Below, one piece after another: positions 41,889 to 50,116 of a stretch of DNA of 64,000 nucleotides. Source of the stretch: Ornithinibacillus halotolerans (lineage in GTDB: Bacteria; Bacillota; Bacilli; Bacillales; Amphibacillaceae); the NCBI RefSeq assembly GCF_014637405.1, contig NZ_BMEY01000012.1:1-64000 (forward strand), in the 5' to 3' direction. The notes under the pieces are model-generated. The model did not search any database and was not told where the DNA came from. It was given only the letters and a program-made list of their open reading frames with translations. Position 1 is the stretch's first letter, and every line of letters starts with the position of its first letter. The translations under genes were made by a program, and so were the position numbers.

Positions 41889-42716
41889 TTAAACAGTCCG
41901 GAACTTCACATCTAGTAAACTTCTTGCTTTTTCTGTATTCAAAGAGCTATCTAGCGGTACAAATGGTTGCTTGGTAGGATCTATCTCTAGCGGTTGTATA
42001 GCACGTTCGTCATAGCCTAAATCTTTTAATCTTGTTTTATAAAACATATAATAGCTAGTCTTTTGATCCGGACCAACATGGATTATACCTTGGTAGTTCT
42101 TAATAGATAACTCTAGAATCGCATTTGCTAAATCTTCTACGTGAACAAATGTTTTATATAGATTAGAAGCTGCTAAAAAGACATTTTTATCTTGAATTTC
42201 CCTTAATACCCGTTGAGTTCGTTGCTCTATTTGATGATGGTAGTCCCTTCCATATAGAGGGCCAGTACGAATAATAACATGGTTTTTATGTAACTCTTGG
42301 GTTTTTGTTTCACCATGAATTTTTGCATTAACATATGTCGATAGGGCTGCATTTTCAGGAAATGGAGTTGGCTCATCTATCTCGGTATAGTTCCCTTTAC
42401 CATCAAGGAATAGTGCGTCCGTAGATAGGAAAATAAGTTTTGCTTTTGGACTTAGCACAGATAGTAAATTAGTTAATCCAATATTAATTAAGATGTCTTC
42501 TTCATCCCTGCTCAGAAGCGTCCATACAACTACATCTGGAAGGAATTCACTTATTACTTGTTTAATAGAATCTATTTCCATTACATTCATTTCTATTATT
42601 TGAGGATGCTTATTAGTATATCTAGAGGTACCTAGTACATGAATCCCGCGTTCTTTAGCGAATCCAAATAAAGTGGAGCCTAGGAATCCTGTTGCTCCGA
42701 TAATTAACATTTTCAA
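41889..42716 (-). CDS. RmlD-like NAD(P)-dependent sugar-nucleotide reductase family protein
   Basis: The 275-residue protein has an N-terminal Rossmann motif IIGATGFLGSTLFG, the mid-sequence LIFLSTDALFLDGKGNYTE that resembles the STDxVFDG motif of dTDP-4-dehydrorhamnose reductases, and STYVNAKIHGE in place of the YxxxK (Tyr/Lys retained as Y-x-N-A-K). It lacks sugar-biosynthesis neighbours, so the substrate is uncertain. It starts at TTG 42716 behind AAAGGAGG. Confidence 0.8.
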   Translation of the reverse strand: MKMLIIGATGFLGSTLFGFAKERGIHVLGTSRYTNKHPQIIEMNVMEIDSIKQVISEFLPDVVVWTLLSRDEEDILINIGLTNLLSVLSPKAKLIFLSTDALFLDGKGNYTEIDEPTPFPENAALSTYVNAKIHGETKTQELHKNHVIIRTGPLYGRDYHHQIEQRTQRVLREIQDKNVFLAASNLYKTFVHVEDLANAILELSIKNYQGIIHVGPDQKTSYYMFYKTRLKDLGYDERAIQPLEIDPTKQPFVPLDSSLNTEKARSLLDVKFRTV

Positions 42717-42859
42717 AGTTGATCCTCCTTTTTGGAAGTAACTGATTAGTAATGAGTGTTGCTACTTCTAAATATCATTTTATCATTTTGCCTTCTTTCT
42801 TTGTATGAGAATAATATACATGTAAGTGTGGAATAAACTAGTTAAGAGGGGGATATGAA

Positions 42860-43648
42860 TTGAAGAGGTTAGGGGTGTTTAGTTTCATTGTGATGTTGTT
42901 ATTTACAATTACAGCTTGTGCTTCCTCGGATAGCGAAGATAGTAAAAAAGAAGCAATGAGTGAAGAAACAAAGGAAGAAAAGAAGGAAAGTTCGGAAGAG
43001 GAATCAGAAACTGCGGAAGATAGTAGTACAGAATATGAAACCTGTAAAGGACTCCTGTTATCTGTTAGTCAAGAAATTGAAGGGGATGCTCTTGCGGAAT
43101 GTGTTGTGGAAGCAATGCTTGTGCAGCAATCAGGCACGCAAATTGTGAAGAACGATAGTGGTATTACTACTATAGTGGATTTTCAATGGGTTCCTCATTT
43201 TTCACTGTCTGCATCAAATGGTGAATATTCTGTCATTCTGAGGGGAGATACCGGCTGGATGCAAACATTAGATGGAAGGTGGGTACAAGAGGACCTGAAT
43301 AGTACACATCCAGAAACCAAAACGGCGAATGTCGTTATCCAAGGGTTTCGTACTTTTGTAGATCCACGTTTCATTGGCGAACTTCTAGGAAAGGTATCCA
43401 GTTGGACTGTTGTTGGGGAAAAGATTATTCCAGATAAAGATGCCTTTACAGATGTTGCATGGAAATTAATATCAGATGATGTAGTTGATATGGAAATTTC
43501 CACCATTTCAGATTTTGAACTTTATATAACAAATGACTATCTCGTTGCATATTTTGCTGCTACTGGAACAATGGGTGATATTAGCGCAAGGAATAGTAAT
43601 ACATTCACCCAATGGGGTAATGAAGTAGATATTCCGAATCCAGAATAG
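42860..43648 (+). CDS. predicted lipoprotein of unknown function
   Basis: The 262-residue protein has a lipoprotein signal peptide with lipobox TITAC (Cys about 20), then a Glu/Ser-rich linker (about 25-58), then a folded domain of about 200 residues with strands such as TTIVDFQWVPHFSLSAS and VVIQGFRTFVDPRF. It would be anchored on the outer face of the membrane. It starts at TTG 42860 behind GAGGGGGA. I do not recognise the domain. Confidence 0.75.
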   Translation: MKRLGVFSFIVMLLFTITACASSDSEDSKKEAMSEETKEEKKESSEEESETAEDSSTEYETCKGLLLSVSQEIEGDALAECVVEAMLVQQSGTQIVKNDSGITTIVDFQWVPHFSLSASNGEYSVILRGDTGWMQTLDGRWVQEDLNSTHPETKTANVVIQGFRTFVDPRFIGELLGKVSSWTVVGEKIIPDKDAFTDVAWKLISDDVVDMEISTISDFELYITNDYLVAYFAATGTMGDISARNSNTFTQWGNEVDIPNPE

Positions 43649-43656
43649 GTGGGCAA

Positions 43657-43730
43657 AGGGACGGTTCTCATGCTCCATTATTTAAGGTAAATTACCTTAT
43701 TGTTAGTGCGAGAACCGTCCTCTTGCTTCA
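43657..43730. repeat. REP-like palindromic element, copy 3
   Basis: GGGACGGTTCTCATGCT pairs with AGTGCGAGAACCGTCCTC. An inner palindrome TAAGGTAAATTACCTTA fills the loop. The end (TTGCTTCAAT) matches copy 2. Confidence 0.75.
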
Positions 43731-44216
43731 ATCATCTAATTCAATCGTCTCATTAATATCCACTGACTCTGCATCTTGTCCTGTCATTCGTTTATAGAAA
43801 AAGGCAATATTCTTGAGAAGATTTCCTTGTTCCCAATATTCTGCTGCTTCAACGTGTACTTTTATCAAGATAATATTAGAATCATCATAAGTCGTTTGCA
43901 TAATTTTTTCGTACATTTTGCTCCATAATTCTTTTTTCTTAGCCATGTCTTCCACAATCTCTGCTTTCCCACGAACAGAAACATACGATTTACCGACATA
44001 GGCAACATTCACATCTTGATTATGTAAGATTTCCTTATATTTATCCGTTTCTTTTTTGGTGAAGAACCATAGATCCCCATCAAATTCTACTTCCTGCGTC
44101 TTCATCGGACGAGAAACAAGTCCTTCTTCTGTAGCGGTAGTGAACATCGCGATTTCTACATCTTTAATTAATTCTCTTAATGTCTCAATATCTTCTTGTT
44201 TCAGTTTATTAGACAT
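43728..44216 (-). CDS. pyridoxamine 5'-phosphate oxidase-like (general stress protein 26) family protein
   Basis: The 162-residue protein shows the split-barrel flavin-binding pattern: IEMFTT-type IAMFTTATEEGLVSRPM, DLWFFTKKETDKYKEI, VNVAYVGKSYVSVRGKAEIVED. It is likely an FMN- or F420-type oxidoreductase of the Ydag/GSP26 group. I use ATG 44216, with GAGGTGAT upstream. No operon partner. Confidence 0.85.
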   Translation of the reverse strand: MSNKLKQEDIETLRELIKDVEIAMFTTATEEGLVSRPMKTQEVEFDGDLWFFTKKETDKYKEILHNQDVNVAYVGKSYVSVRGKAEIVEDMAKKKELWSKMYEKIMQTTYDDSNIILIKVHVEAAEYWEQGNLLKNIAFFYKRMTGQDAESVDINETIELDD

Positions 44217-44334
44217 TCCAATCACCTCTTCAAGGTCTTATCCTGTCCGTAGGTTAATTTTTTATTCGTTATCTATTCGAGAAGATATATTTCTATCAAT
44301 TCGACAATAATCTACTTTCTTTGACAACGTGGTT

Positions 44335-44348
44335 GGAAAGCGTTTCCA
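44335..44348 (+). promoter_or_regulatory. cre-like catabolite control site
   Basis: GGAAAGCGTTTCCA is a perfect palindrome that matches the CcpA cre consensus TGWAARCGYTWNCW at 13 of 14 positions. It lies 41 bp before the SDR start and just after a TTGACA (44321-44326), so it would act as a repressing site. Confidence 0.55.
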
Positions 44349-44388
44349 TTAAATTGTAAGAAAATTCACTGCAAAGGGGAAACATCAT

Positions 44389-45159
44389 ATGAATAAATTT
44401 TCAGGTAAAGTAGCGATTGTTACAGGTGGAGCATCAGGTATTGGTTATGCTATTGTCAATCGTCTATTAAATCAAGGAATTAAAGTAGCTGTTGCAGATT
44501 TGAATGAAGATAGATTAAAAGAATTAGAAGAAGAACATAAAGGTAATTTAATTGGTGTTGTTACAAACGTAACGAAAGAAAAAGATATTGAAGCATTAGT
44601 ACAAAAAACGGTTGATACATTTGGCGGATTAGACTATGGCTTTAACGTAGCAGGTGCATCTCGTTCAGCTCTAATCACTGATCAAAGTGAAGAAGATTGG
44701 GACTTTACCGTAGATTTATGTCTGAAAGGCGTATTCTTATCTGTTAAACATCAAGCAAGATACATGAAGGAACATGGTGGGGGAGCGATTGTTAACGTTG
44801 CTTCATTAAACGCACATGTACCAATGTTCTACGGTGCTGCTTACTCATCAGCGAAAGCAGGGGTAGAAATGCTGACGAAAAACGCTGCATTAGAACTAGC
44901 ACAACATAATATTCGTGTAAATGCTCTATTACCAGGTTTAGTTTCTACACCTTTAACAAAAGGATTAACGGATCATGAAGGAATCAATGAAGCTTATAAA
45001 GAGCGTATCCCAATGAGACGCCCAGCAGATCCAGACGAAATGGCAGGACCTGCAATGTTCTTAGTAAGTGACGACGCTTCTTACGTCAACGGTACAGGAT
45101 TAGTTGTAGATGGTGCATGGGAAGTTAGCGGTTATCCAGACCTAAGTAAATTTATGTAA
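44389..45159 (+). CDS. SDR-family oxidoreductase
   Basis: The 256-residue enzyme has TGGASGIG near residue 12, NVAGASR in place of NNAG, VNVASLNAH with the active Ser, and YSSAKAGVEML with the catalytic Tyr/Lys. The closing VNGTGLVVDGAWEVSGYPDL is SDR-like. The substrate is unknown. AAAGGGGAAA precedes the ATG, a cre-like site suggests carbon-source control, and a terminator follows. Confidence 0.88.
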   Translation: MNKFSGKVAIVTGGASGIGYAIVNRLLNQGIKVAVADLNEDRLKELEEEHKGNLIGVVTNVTKEKDIEALVQKTVDTFGGLDYGFNVAGASRSALITDQSEEDWDFTVDLCLKGVFLSVKHQARYMKEHGGGAIVNVASLNAHVPMFYGAAYSSAKAGVEMLTKNAALELAQHNIRVNALLPGLVSTPLTKGLTDHEGINEAYKERIPMRRPADPDEMAGPAMFLVSDDASYVNGTGLVVDGAWEVSGYPDLSKFM

Positions 45160-45174
45160 TAATTGATAGAGTTT

Positions 45175-45208
45175 AAAAAGTGCTAGAATTAGTTCTAGTA
45201 CTTTTTTT
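45175..45208 (+). terminator. intrinsic terminator
   Basis: AAAAAGTGCTAGAA pairs with TTCTAGTACTTTTT, followed by more T residues. Confidence 0.85.
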
Positions 45209-45284
45209 ATTTGCTTAATTTAACTTGAGATAGAGTGATATTATTGAAAGGCTGTTTATAGAGGCTATTCCTTCCATAACGGAA

Positions 45285-45809
45285 TTAGTTATTCCTATTC
45301 TCTCTATACCAAACTAATGCTTTTTCTTCGATTTCTTTCACTAGTTGGTCTTTCCCATTTATATATGACTCCATATCGAGCGGGAATTGTTGCGATAATT
45401 TTTCCTTTAAATCACCATAACGCTGCTTATCCGTCTCATGCATTCTCAAATAATCTCTAAACGCTATGTGTCTGTCAATATCATCACTACCAACTTGGAA
45501 GATGTGTACATGATGGGTTCGCATGTCTCCACCTTTGCGAAAGTATCTCCGCTTTGGTATCCCGTTCTCTCCTTTAGGTTCATATCCTATGGCTTCCATC
45601 TCATGATTGAATTTATCCACTTCATCTATGTTTCGAACAACTGGCATGATGTCGATAATCGGTTTTGCTTTTAAGCCAGGGACGGACGTACTACCGATAT
45701 GGTGTATAACAATAACCTCATCACCAAATATGTGCTTCAGTTTCTTTGCTTCTTCTGCAAAAAGGTGGGGCCAATTTTCATTATATGGATGTACTTCTAC
45801 TTTTCTCAT
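45285..45809 (-). CDS. GrpB family (nucleotidyltransferase-fold) protein
   Basis: The 174-residue protein matches GrpB/UPF0157: VEVHPYNENWPHLFAEEA, then IHHIGSTSVPGLKAKPIIDIMPVV with the GS and DIxP nucleotidyltransferase pattern, then THHVHIFQVGSDDIDRHIAFRDYLR. The activity is not settled. TTGAGGGGG precedes the ATG. It is monocistronic. Confidence 0.9.
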   Translation of the reverse strand: MRKVEVHPYNENWPHLFAEEAKKLKHIFGDEVIVIHHIGSTSVPGLKAKPIIDIMPVVRNIDEVDKFNHEMEAIGYEPKGENGIPKRRYFRKGGDMRTHHVHIFQVGSDDIDRHIAFRDYLRMHETDKQRYGDLKEKLSQQFPLDMESYINGKDQLVKEIEEKALVWYRENRNN

Positions 45810-46035
45810 CGTAATTCCCCCTCAACTAAATACTCCATTTTATTTAAGTATATCATCCGACATCTTCAAATTGTGCTTTAAATCAACTAGGAACCTACTA
45901 AAATGAACTTCTACCAAACAAAACAAAAAATAATTTAAATAAATGCCCCCTTTTCCAACTCCACTTCGATTGTAACTATGAGAGGAGAAATCCTCCTATT
46001 ACACCTGAACAAACATAACGAAAGGAGGCAATTAG

Positions 46036-46221
46036 TTGAAGCGACATACATTAACGGTAAAGGAAGTTGCTCATTATCTCGGTGTCCACACTGACACCAT
46101 TTGCACGATGGTTAAATTAAAACAAATTCCCCATTTGAAACTGAGAAACCGAATTTTTTTCACAAAGGATTCTATTGATCTATGGATGCAAGAACAAGCT
46201 AAGAAAAGTTTTACGAAATAA
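46036..46221 (+). CDS. excisionase/MerR-type helix-turn-helix protein
   Basis: The 61-residue protein starts at TTG 46036 behind AAAGGAGG and consists of one winged-helix motif (LTVKEVAHYLGVHTDTICTMVKLKQIPHLKLRNRIFFTKDSIDLWMQEQ), typical of excisionase-family DNA-binding proteins. It lies 60 bp before the DnaB-like gene. No integrase is present, so this is not obviously a mobile element. Confidence 0.85.
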   Translation: MKRHTLTVKEVAHYLGVHTDTICTMVKLKQIPHLKLRNRIFFTKDSIDLWMQEQAKKSFTK

Positions 46222-46281
46222 AGGTAGGAAAGTAGGAATGATTGACTTGCGACTATAAAAAATAAAAGGAGCGTGTTTTAA

Positions 46282-47127
46282 CTGAAACAAAAGAAGTCGA
46301 TTCAAGATTATCTATATGAAATAGGAGAAGATTTAAATTCACTGCATAATGAGTCTCCAGGAATTAAAACCTCGTATAAAGAATTTGATGAAATGACAGG
46401 GGGATTGCAAAAAGGAGATTTAATTGTTCTTGCAGCACGACCATCTGTTGGAAAAACTACATTTGCTTTAAATCTAGTAACGAACCATTGTAAAAACGGA
46501 GGAGCATCCCTAGTATTTAGTTTAAGAAGGAGTACGGAAAATTTGTTGCAGCGGATCATTTCCAGTGAGGCAGAAATCAGTAGTCTAAAATGGAAGGGAA
46601 AGCCACTTTCTGGTAAAGATTATGAACGAGCTTACCGTGCGATTGGCGAAATTTCCAATTGGAATTTAGAAATATCCGATGAGACAAAATTAACAATAAA
46701 GGACATATGCTCCACGATAAGAAAATTTGTTACCGAAAACGATAACGAAAATCATTTAGTTCTCATTGATAATTTACAATTTATTACGCCTGTTTTTAGG
46801 AGACGGAGAGATTTAGAGATTGCGGAAATGACGAAGGAATTGAAGTTTTTAGCAATGGAATTAAATATTCCTATCATCTTGGTATCGCAATTAACAAGGG
46901 ATGTTGAAACAAGACGGGACAAGCGGCCTCAAATGTTTGACCTAAGGGATTCTGGATCTATTGAACAAGATGCGGATGTTGTTGTATTTCTGCATCAGGA
47001 AAAATTTGATATACATTCGACTGAAGAAAAGAGCAGAATCGAAGTCATAATAGGTAAGCAGCGAAATGGTCCAACTGGAACACTGGAACTAGAATTTCAT
47101 AAAGAGTATGGACGATTTGTTGGATAG
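46282..47127 (+). CDS. DnaB-like RecA-fold ATPase, helicase C-terminal domain only
   Basis: The protein is about 281 residues if it starts at CTG 46282, which has AAAGGAG (46267-46273) at good spacing and follows an in-frame TAA. The first in-frame ATG (46393) would remove the conserved TSYKEFDEMTGG. It has Walker A ARPSVGKTT (53-60), LVLIDNLQFI (Walker B), LVSQLTRDVETR and KQRNGPTG. There is no DnaB N-terminal domain. The FSLE motif, whose Glu is catalytic, reads FSLRRS (Arg about 82), so ATPase activity may be lost. It follows an excisionase-like gene. Confidence 0.75.
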   Translation: MKQKKSIQDYLYEIGEDLNSLHNESPGIKTSYKEFDEMTGGLQKGDLIVLAARPSVGKTTFALNLVTNHCKNGGASLVFSLRRSTENLLQRIISSEAEISSLKWKGKPLSGKDYERAYRAIGEISNWNLEISDETKLTIKDICSTIRKFVTENDNENHLVLIDNLQFITPVFRRRRDLEIAEMTKELKFLAMELNIPIILVSQLTRDVETRRDKRPQMFDLRDSGSIEQDADVVVFLHQEKFDIHSTEEKSRIEVIIGKQRNGPTGTLELEFHKEYGRFVG

Positions 47128-47145
47128 GCATGGGCATGAAAATGA

Positions 47146-47185
47146 AAAACACATTCACTAATGTTAAAGTGAATGTGTTTTTTTA
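47146..47185 (+). terminator. intrinsic terminator of the DnaB-like gene
   Basis: AACACATTCACT pairs with AGTGAATGTGTT around about 8 nt and is followed by a T run. Confidence 0.85.
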
Positions 47186-47346
47186 CATGTAATGTCTTAC
47201 GTCGGGCAGAATAACAAAGTGCGATTTATAATATAAATTGTAATTTTAAAGAGATGTATGATATATTATTACTATAAAAGTTTGTTAAACATTTCACAAA
47301 TTATTATTCATAAAACTGCATGTATATTTTAAAGGAGTGACTTTAA

Positions 47347-48087
47347 ATGCAAGGTAAAACAGCAATTATTACAGGTGGCGGTAGTGGATTCGGAAGAGAA
47401 ACAGCTCTTAAACTTGCTCAAAAGGAAGCAAACATTTGTGTTGTGGACTTATCAAAAGAACATGGTGAAGAAACCGTGAACCTTTGCAAAGAAACAGGCG
47501 TTGACGCAATTTTTGTGGAAGCGGATGTTAGTAAAGTAGAAGATGTAAAACGATATGTATCTGAAACAATGAAGCACTTCGGGAAAATTGATATGTTCTT
47601 TAATAATGCTGGAATATCAGGCTCTGGTGTCCGTACATTGGAATGCTCTGAGGAAGAATTTGAAAAAATAATTGATGTAAACCTAAAAGGTGCATTTTAT
47701 GGATTGAAATATGTTGTCAATGAGATGCTAAAAACAGGTGGCGGTTCGATTGTAAATACAGCATCATTAGGTGGTGTTGTAGGAATGCCAACGCTGGGAC
47801 CTTATTCGGCAACAAAACATGGCATTATTGGTTTAACAAAAACAATCGCAGGGGAATATGGTAGGGAAAATATTCGTATCAATGCGATCGCTCCAGGTAC
47901 AAACGAAACTCCAATGGTAAAAGCATTTCCAGCCGATGCGATTAAAGCAATGGCAGATGCCGTACCAATGGGGAGGTTAGGCCAACCTCATGAAGTAGGA
48001 AACGTCGTAGCATTTCTACTAAGTGATGAAGCATCTTACATTCATGGTGCAGTGATTTCAATTGATGGTGGATCAGCTGCGTTGTAA
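47347..48087 (+). CDS. SDR-family oxidoreductase
   Basis: The 246-residue enzyme has TGGGSGFG near residue 10, NNAGISG, NTASLGG and the catalytic YSATKHG. The closing HGAVISIDGGSAAL is typical of glucose-1-dehydrogenase-like SDRs. AAAGGAGTGA precedes the ATG. It is the third SDR in the window; all three are single genes with different neighbours. Confidence 0.9.
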   Translation: MQGKTAIITGGGSGFGRETALKLAQKEANICVVDLSKEHGEETVNLCKETGVDAIFVEADVSKVEDVKRYVSETMKHFGKIDMFFNNAGISGSGVRTLECSEEEFEKIIDVNLKGAFYGLKYVVNEMLKTGGGSIVNTASLGGVVGMPTLGPYSATKHGIIGLTKTIAGEYGRENIRINAIAPGTNETPMVKAFPADAIKAMADAVPMGRLGQPHEVGNVVAFLLSDEASYIHGAVISIDGGSAAL

Positions 48088-48095
48088 TTTATTTA

Positions 48096-48131
48096 AAATC
48101 CAGTTTCCTCGGTGTGGAAACTGGATTTTTT
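48096..48131 (+). terminator. intrinsic terminator after the SDR gene
   Basis: AAATCCAGTTTCC pairs with GGAAACTGGATTT around CTCGGTGT-like loop bases, followed by T residues. Confidence 0.85.
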
Positions 48132-48164
48132 GTGGATTAGTGGGAGGCTGAGGGGCTGGGGAAT

Positions 48165-49034
48165 TGCGGTCTATCAACCAAACGGTGGTGTAATCAACTG
48201 AAATTTATGTTAATCAACTGATTTTTTGGAGTAATCAACCGAAACTCGAGTTGAATCAACCAAACTGGAGGGGGAATCGTCCGGAATTTTGGTTAATCTG
48301 CCAAACTCCGGTGTAATCGCCCGAAATTGCGGTTAATCTGCCAAACTCCAGTTTAATCGTCCGAAATTGCGGTTAATCTGCCAAACTTAGGTGTAATCGC
48401 CCGGAATTGCGGTTAATCTGCCAAACTAGGGTGTAATCGCCGGAACTTCCGTTTAATCTGCCAAACTCCGGTATAATCGCCCGAACTTTCGTTTAATCTG
48501 CCAAATTCCGGTATAATCGCCCGAACGTCCGTTTAATCTGCCAAACACCGGTGTAATCGCCCGAACTTCTGGTTAATCTGCCAAACTCAGGTATAATCGC
48601 CCGAACTTTCGTTTAATCTGCCAAATTCCGGTGTAATCGCCCGAACGTCCGTTTAATCTGCCAAACACCGGTGAAATCGCCCGAACTTCTGGTTAATCTG
48701 CCAAACTCAGGTATAATCGCCCAAAATTGCGGTTAATCTGCCAAACTCCGGTGAAATCGCCCGAACTTCCGTTTAATCTGCCAAACTTCGGTGTAATCGC
48801 CCGGAATCGCCGTTAATCTGCCAAACTCCGGTGAAATCGCCCGAACTTCTGGTTAATCTGCCAAACTCCAGTGTAATCGCCCGAATCCCGGTTTAATCTG
48901 CCAAACTCCGGTGAAATCGCCCGAACCCCCGGTTAATCTGCCAAACTCCGGTGTAATCGTCCAAACCCCGGTTTAATCTGCCAAACTCCCAAATAATCAC
49001 CCAAACCCCAGCCCCAATCACCCAAAACTACCCA
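48165..49034 (+). repeat. 40-bp tandem repeat array (about 20 units) built from 20-bp half-units
   Basis: From about 48290 the unit TTAATCTGCCAAACTCCGGTG plus TAATCGCCCGAACTTCCGG recurs every 40 bp without slippage. The two halves are themselves related (TAATC-[TG]-GCC-[AC]-AACT), so it is an alternating dimer of 20-mers. The left flank (48165-48280) holds decayed copies with TAATCAAC. The array fills the whole space between the SDR terminator and the ABC ATPase stop codon. It has no ORF. Confidence 0.9.
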
Positions 49035-49046
49035 ACGACTCCATCC

Positions 49047-49736
49047 CTATCCATAAATCTCTTCCATCCAATCAACAATCCCAATTTGTTTTTCTTCTCG
49101 AAGATCTTCCACGTTATGATGTCCAATGATAGACCCATCTTTAATCGCTACCACTTCATCTAGAATACTTTCGACTTCTCTAATTTCATGGGTAGTAATA
49201 AGGACAAGCTGTTTTTCTAAATCAATAAAGGAGATTAACCCTTTAACGATGGAATTACGGACCATTGGATCTAATCCTGAGAATGGTTCATCTAGTAAGA
49301 TGACTGGAACATTTCTAGCGAGTGATAGAACAATTTTTAATCGTCCGCGGTTTCCTTTGGATAGATGTTTTGGTTTGCTCTTTGGGTCAAGTTTCATAAA
49401 TTTTAATATTTCATACGCCTTATCCAGGTCGAAATCTTTGAATTGACTTGCATAAAATTCAATTGTTTTTTCTACGGTGAAGAATGAGTAATACTCATCA
49501 AGTTCGGATAAATAAGATACGGAATCTGCAATTCTACGTGTAACCAATTCACCATTCACCCTGACCTCACCTTTGGTTGGGTGTTTAAGTCCGGCAATTA
49601 GTTTTAAGGTTGTGGATTTTCCGCTCCCGTTTTCTCCGACAAGGCCAATCAATTTACCTACTGTCAGTTCCAAGTTAACATTGTCTAACGCTTTTTTAGA
49701 GCTGTATTTTTTCGTTACATTTGTCAATGTGATCAT
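49047..49736 (-). CDS. ABC transporter ATP-binding protein (YtrB-like)
   Basis: The 229-residue ATPase has Walker A GENGSGKST near residue 36, a Q-loop region, a signature-like LSKGNRGRLKIVLSLA (LSKGN instead of LSGGQ), Walker B VILLDEPFSGLDP, and the H-loop ITTHEIREVE. Its start overlaps the GntR gene by 4 bp. With the permease it forms an exporter of the YtrBCDEF type, which in Bacillus responds to cell-wall antibiotics. Confidence 0.9.
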   Translation of the reverse strand: MITLTNVTKKYSSKKALDNVNLELTVGKLIGLVGENGSGKSTTLKLIAGLKHPTKGEVRVNGELVTRRIADSVSYLSELDEYYSFFTVEKTIEFYASQFKDFDLDKAYEILKFMKLDPKSKPKHLSKGNRGRLKIVLSLARNVPVILLDEPFSGLDPMVRNSIVKGLISFIDLEKQLVLITTHEIREVESILDEVVAIKDGSIIGHHNVEDLREEKQIGIVDWMEEIYG

Positions 49737-50113
49737 GCTTCATTTTCTCCCTTCTTACTTAAAAATTCACCTAAGCCAGATTGAATATCATCGTTTGTAT
49801 AGCCCATTTCTTGCATTTCTTGGACAAAAATTGTAATGATTTCATTTTTCATTTCTTCGCGTATGGACCTAAGGACACCCTCGTCTTCGGTTACGAAAGT
49901 TCCTTGGCCACGCTTTGTTTCTACAATGTTCACCATCTCCAACTCCCTGTACGTCCGACTGACGGTATTTGGATTAACATTCACTTCCAATCCTGTTTCT
50001 CGAATTGATGGAAGCTTCTCACCTGGGCTAAGCTCTCCACTAATGATTTGTTTCTTGATGCGATCTGCCAGTTGTTGATAGATTGGCTTTTGTGAATGAA
50101 ACATGTCTGCCAT
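49733..50113 (-). CDS. GntR-family regulator, YtrA subgroup
   Basis: The 126-residue repressor has the winged helix QLADRIKKQIISGELSPGEKLPSIRETGLEVNVNPNTVSRTYRELE and a short C-terminal dimer helix, as in YtrA. GAGGTGTA precedes the ATG. It lies between permease and ATPase genes, and probably represses the operon by binding the large inverted repeat upstream. Confidence 0.92.
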   Translation of the reverse strand: MADMFHSQKPIYQQLADRIKKQIISGELSPGEKLPSIRETGLEVNVNPNTVSRTYRELEMVNIVETKRGQGTFVTEDEGVLRSIREEMKNEIITIFVQEMQEMGYTNDDIQSGLGEFLSKKGENEA

Positions 50114-50116
50114 GTA

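Noticed and set aside
46036-47127. Integrated mobile element based on the excisionase-like gene
   Set aside because: No integrase, transposase, att-like repeats or tRNA target is visible nearby.
48165-49034. Replication iterons or a plasmid origin next to the DnaB-like gene
   Set aside because: The array lies about 1 kb away beyond an SDR gene and terminators, there is no Rep protein or AT-rich melting region, and the DnaB-like protein lacks the loader-interacting N-domain.
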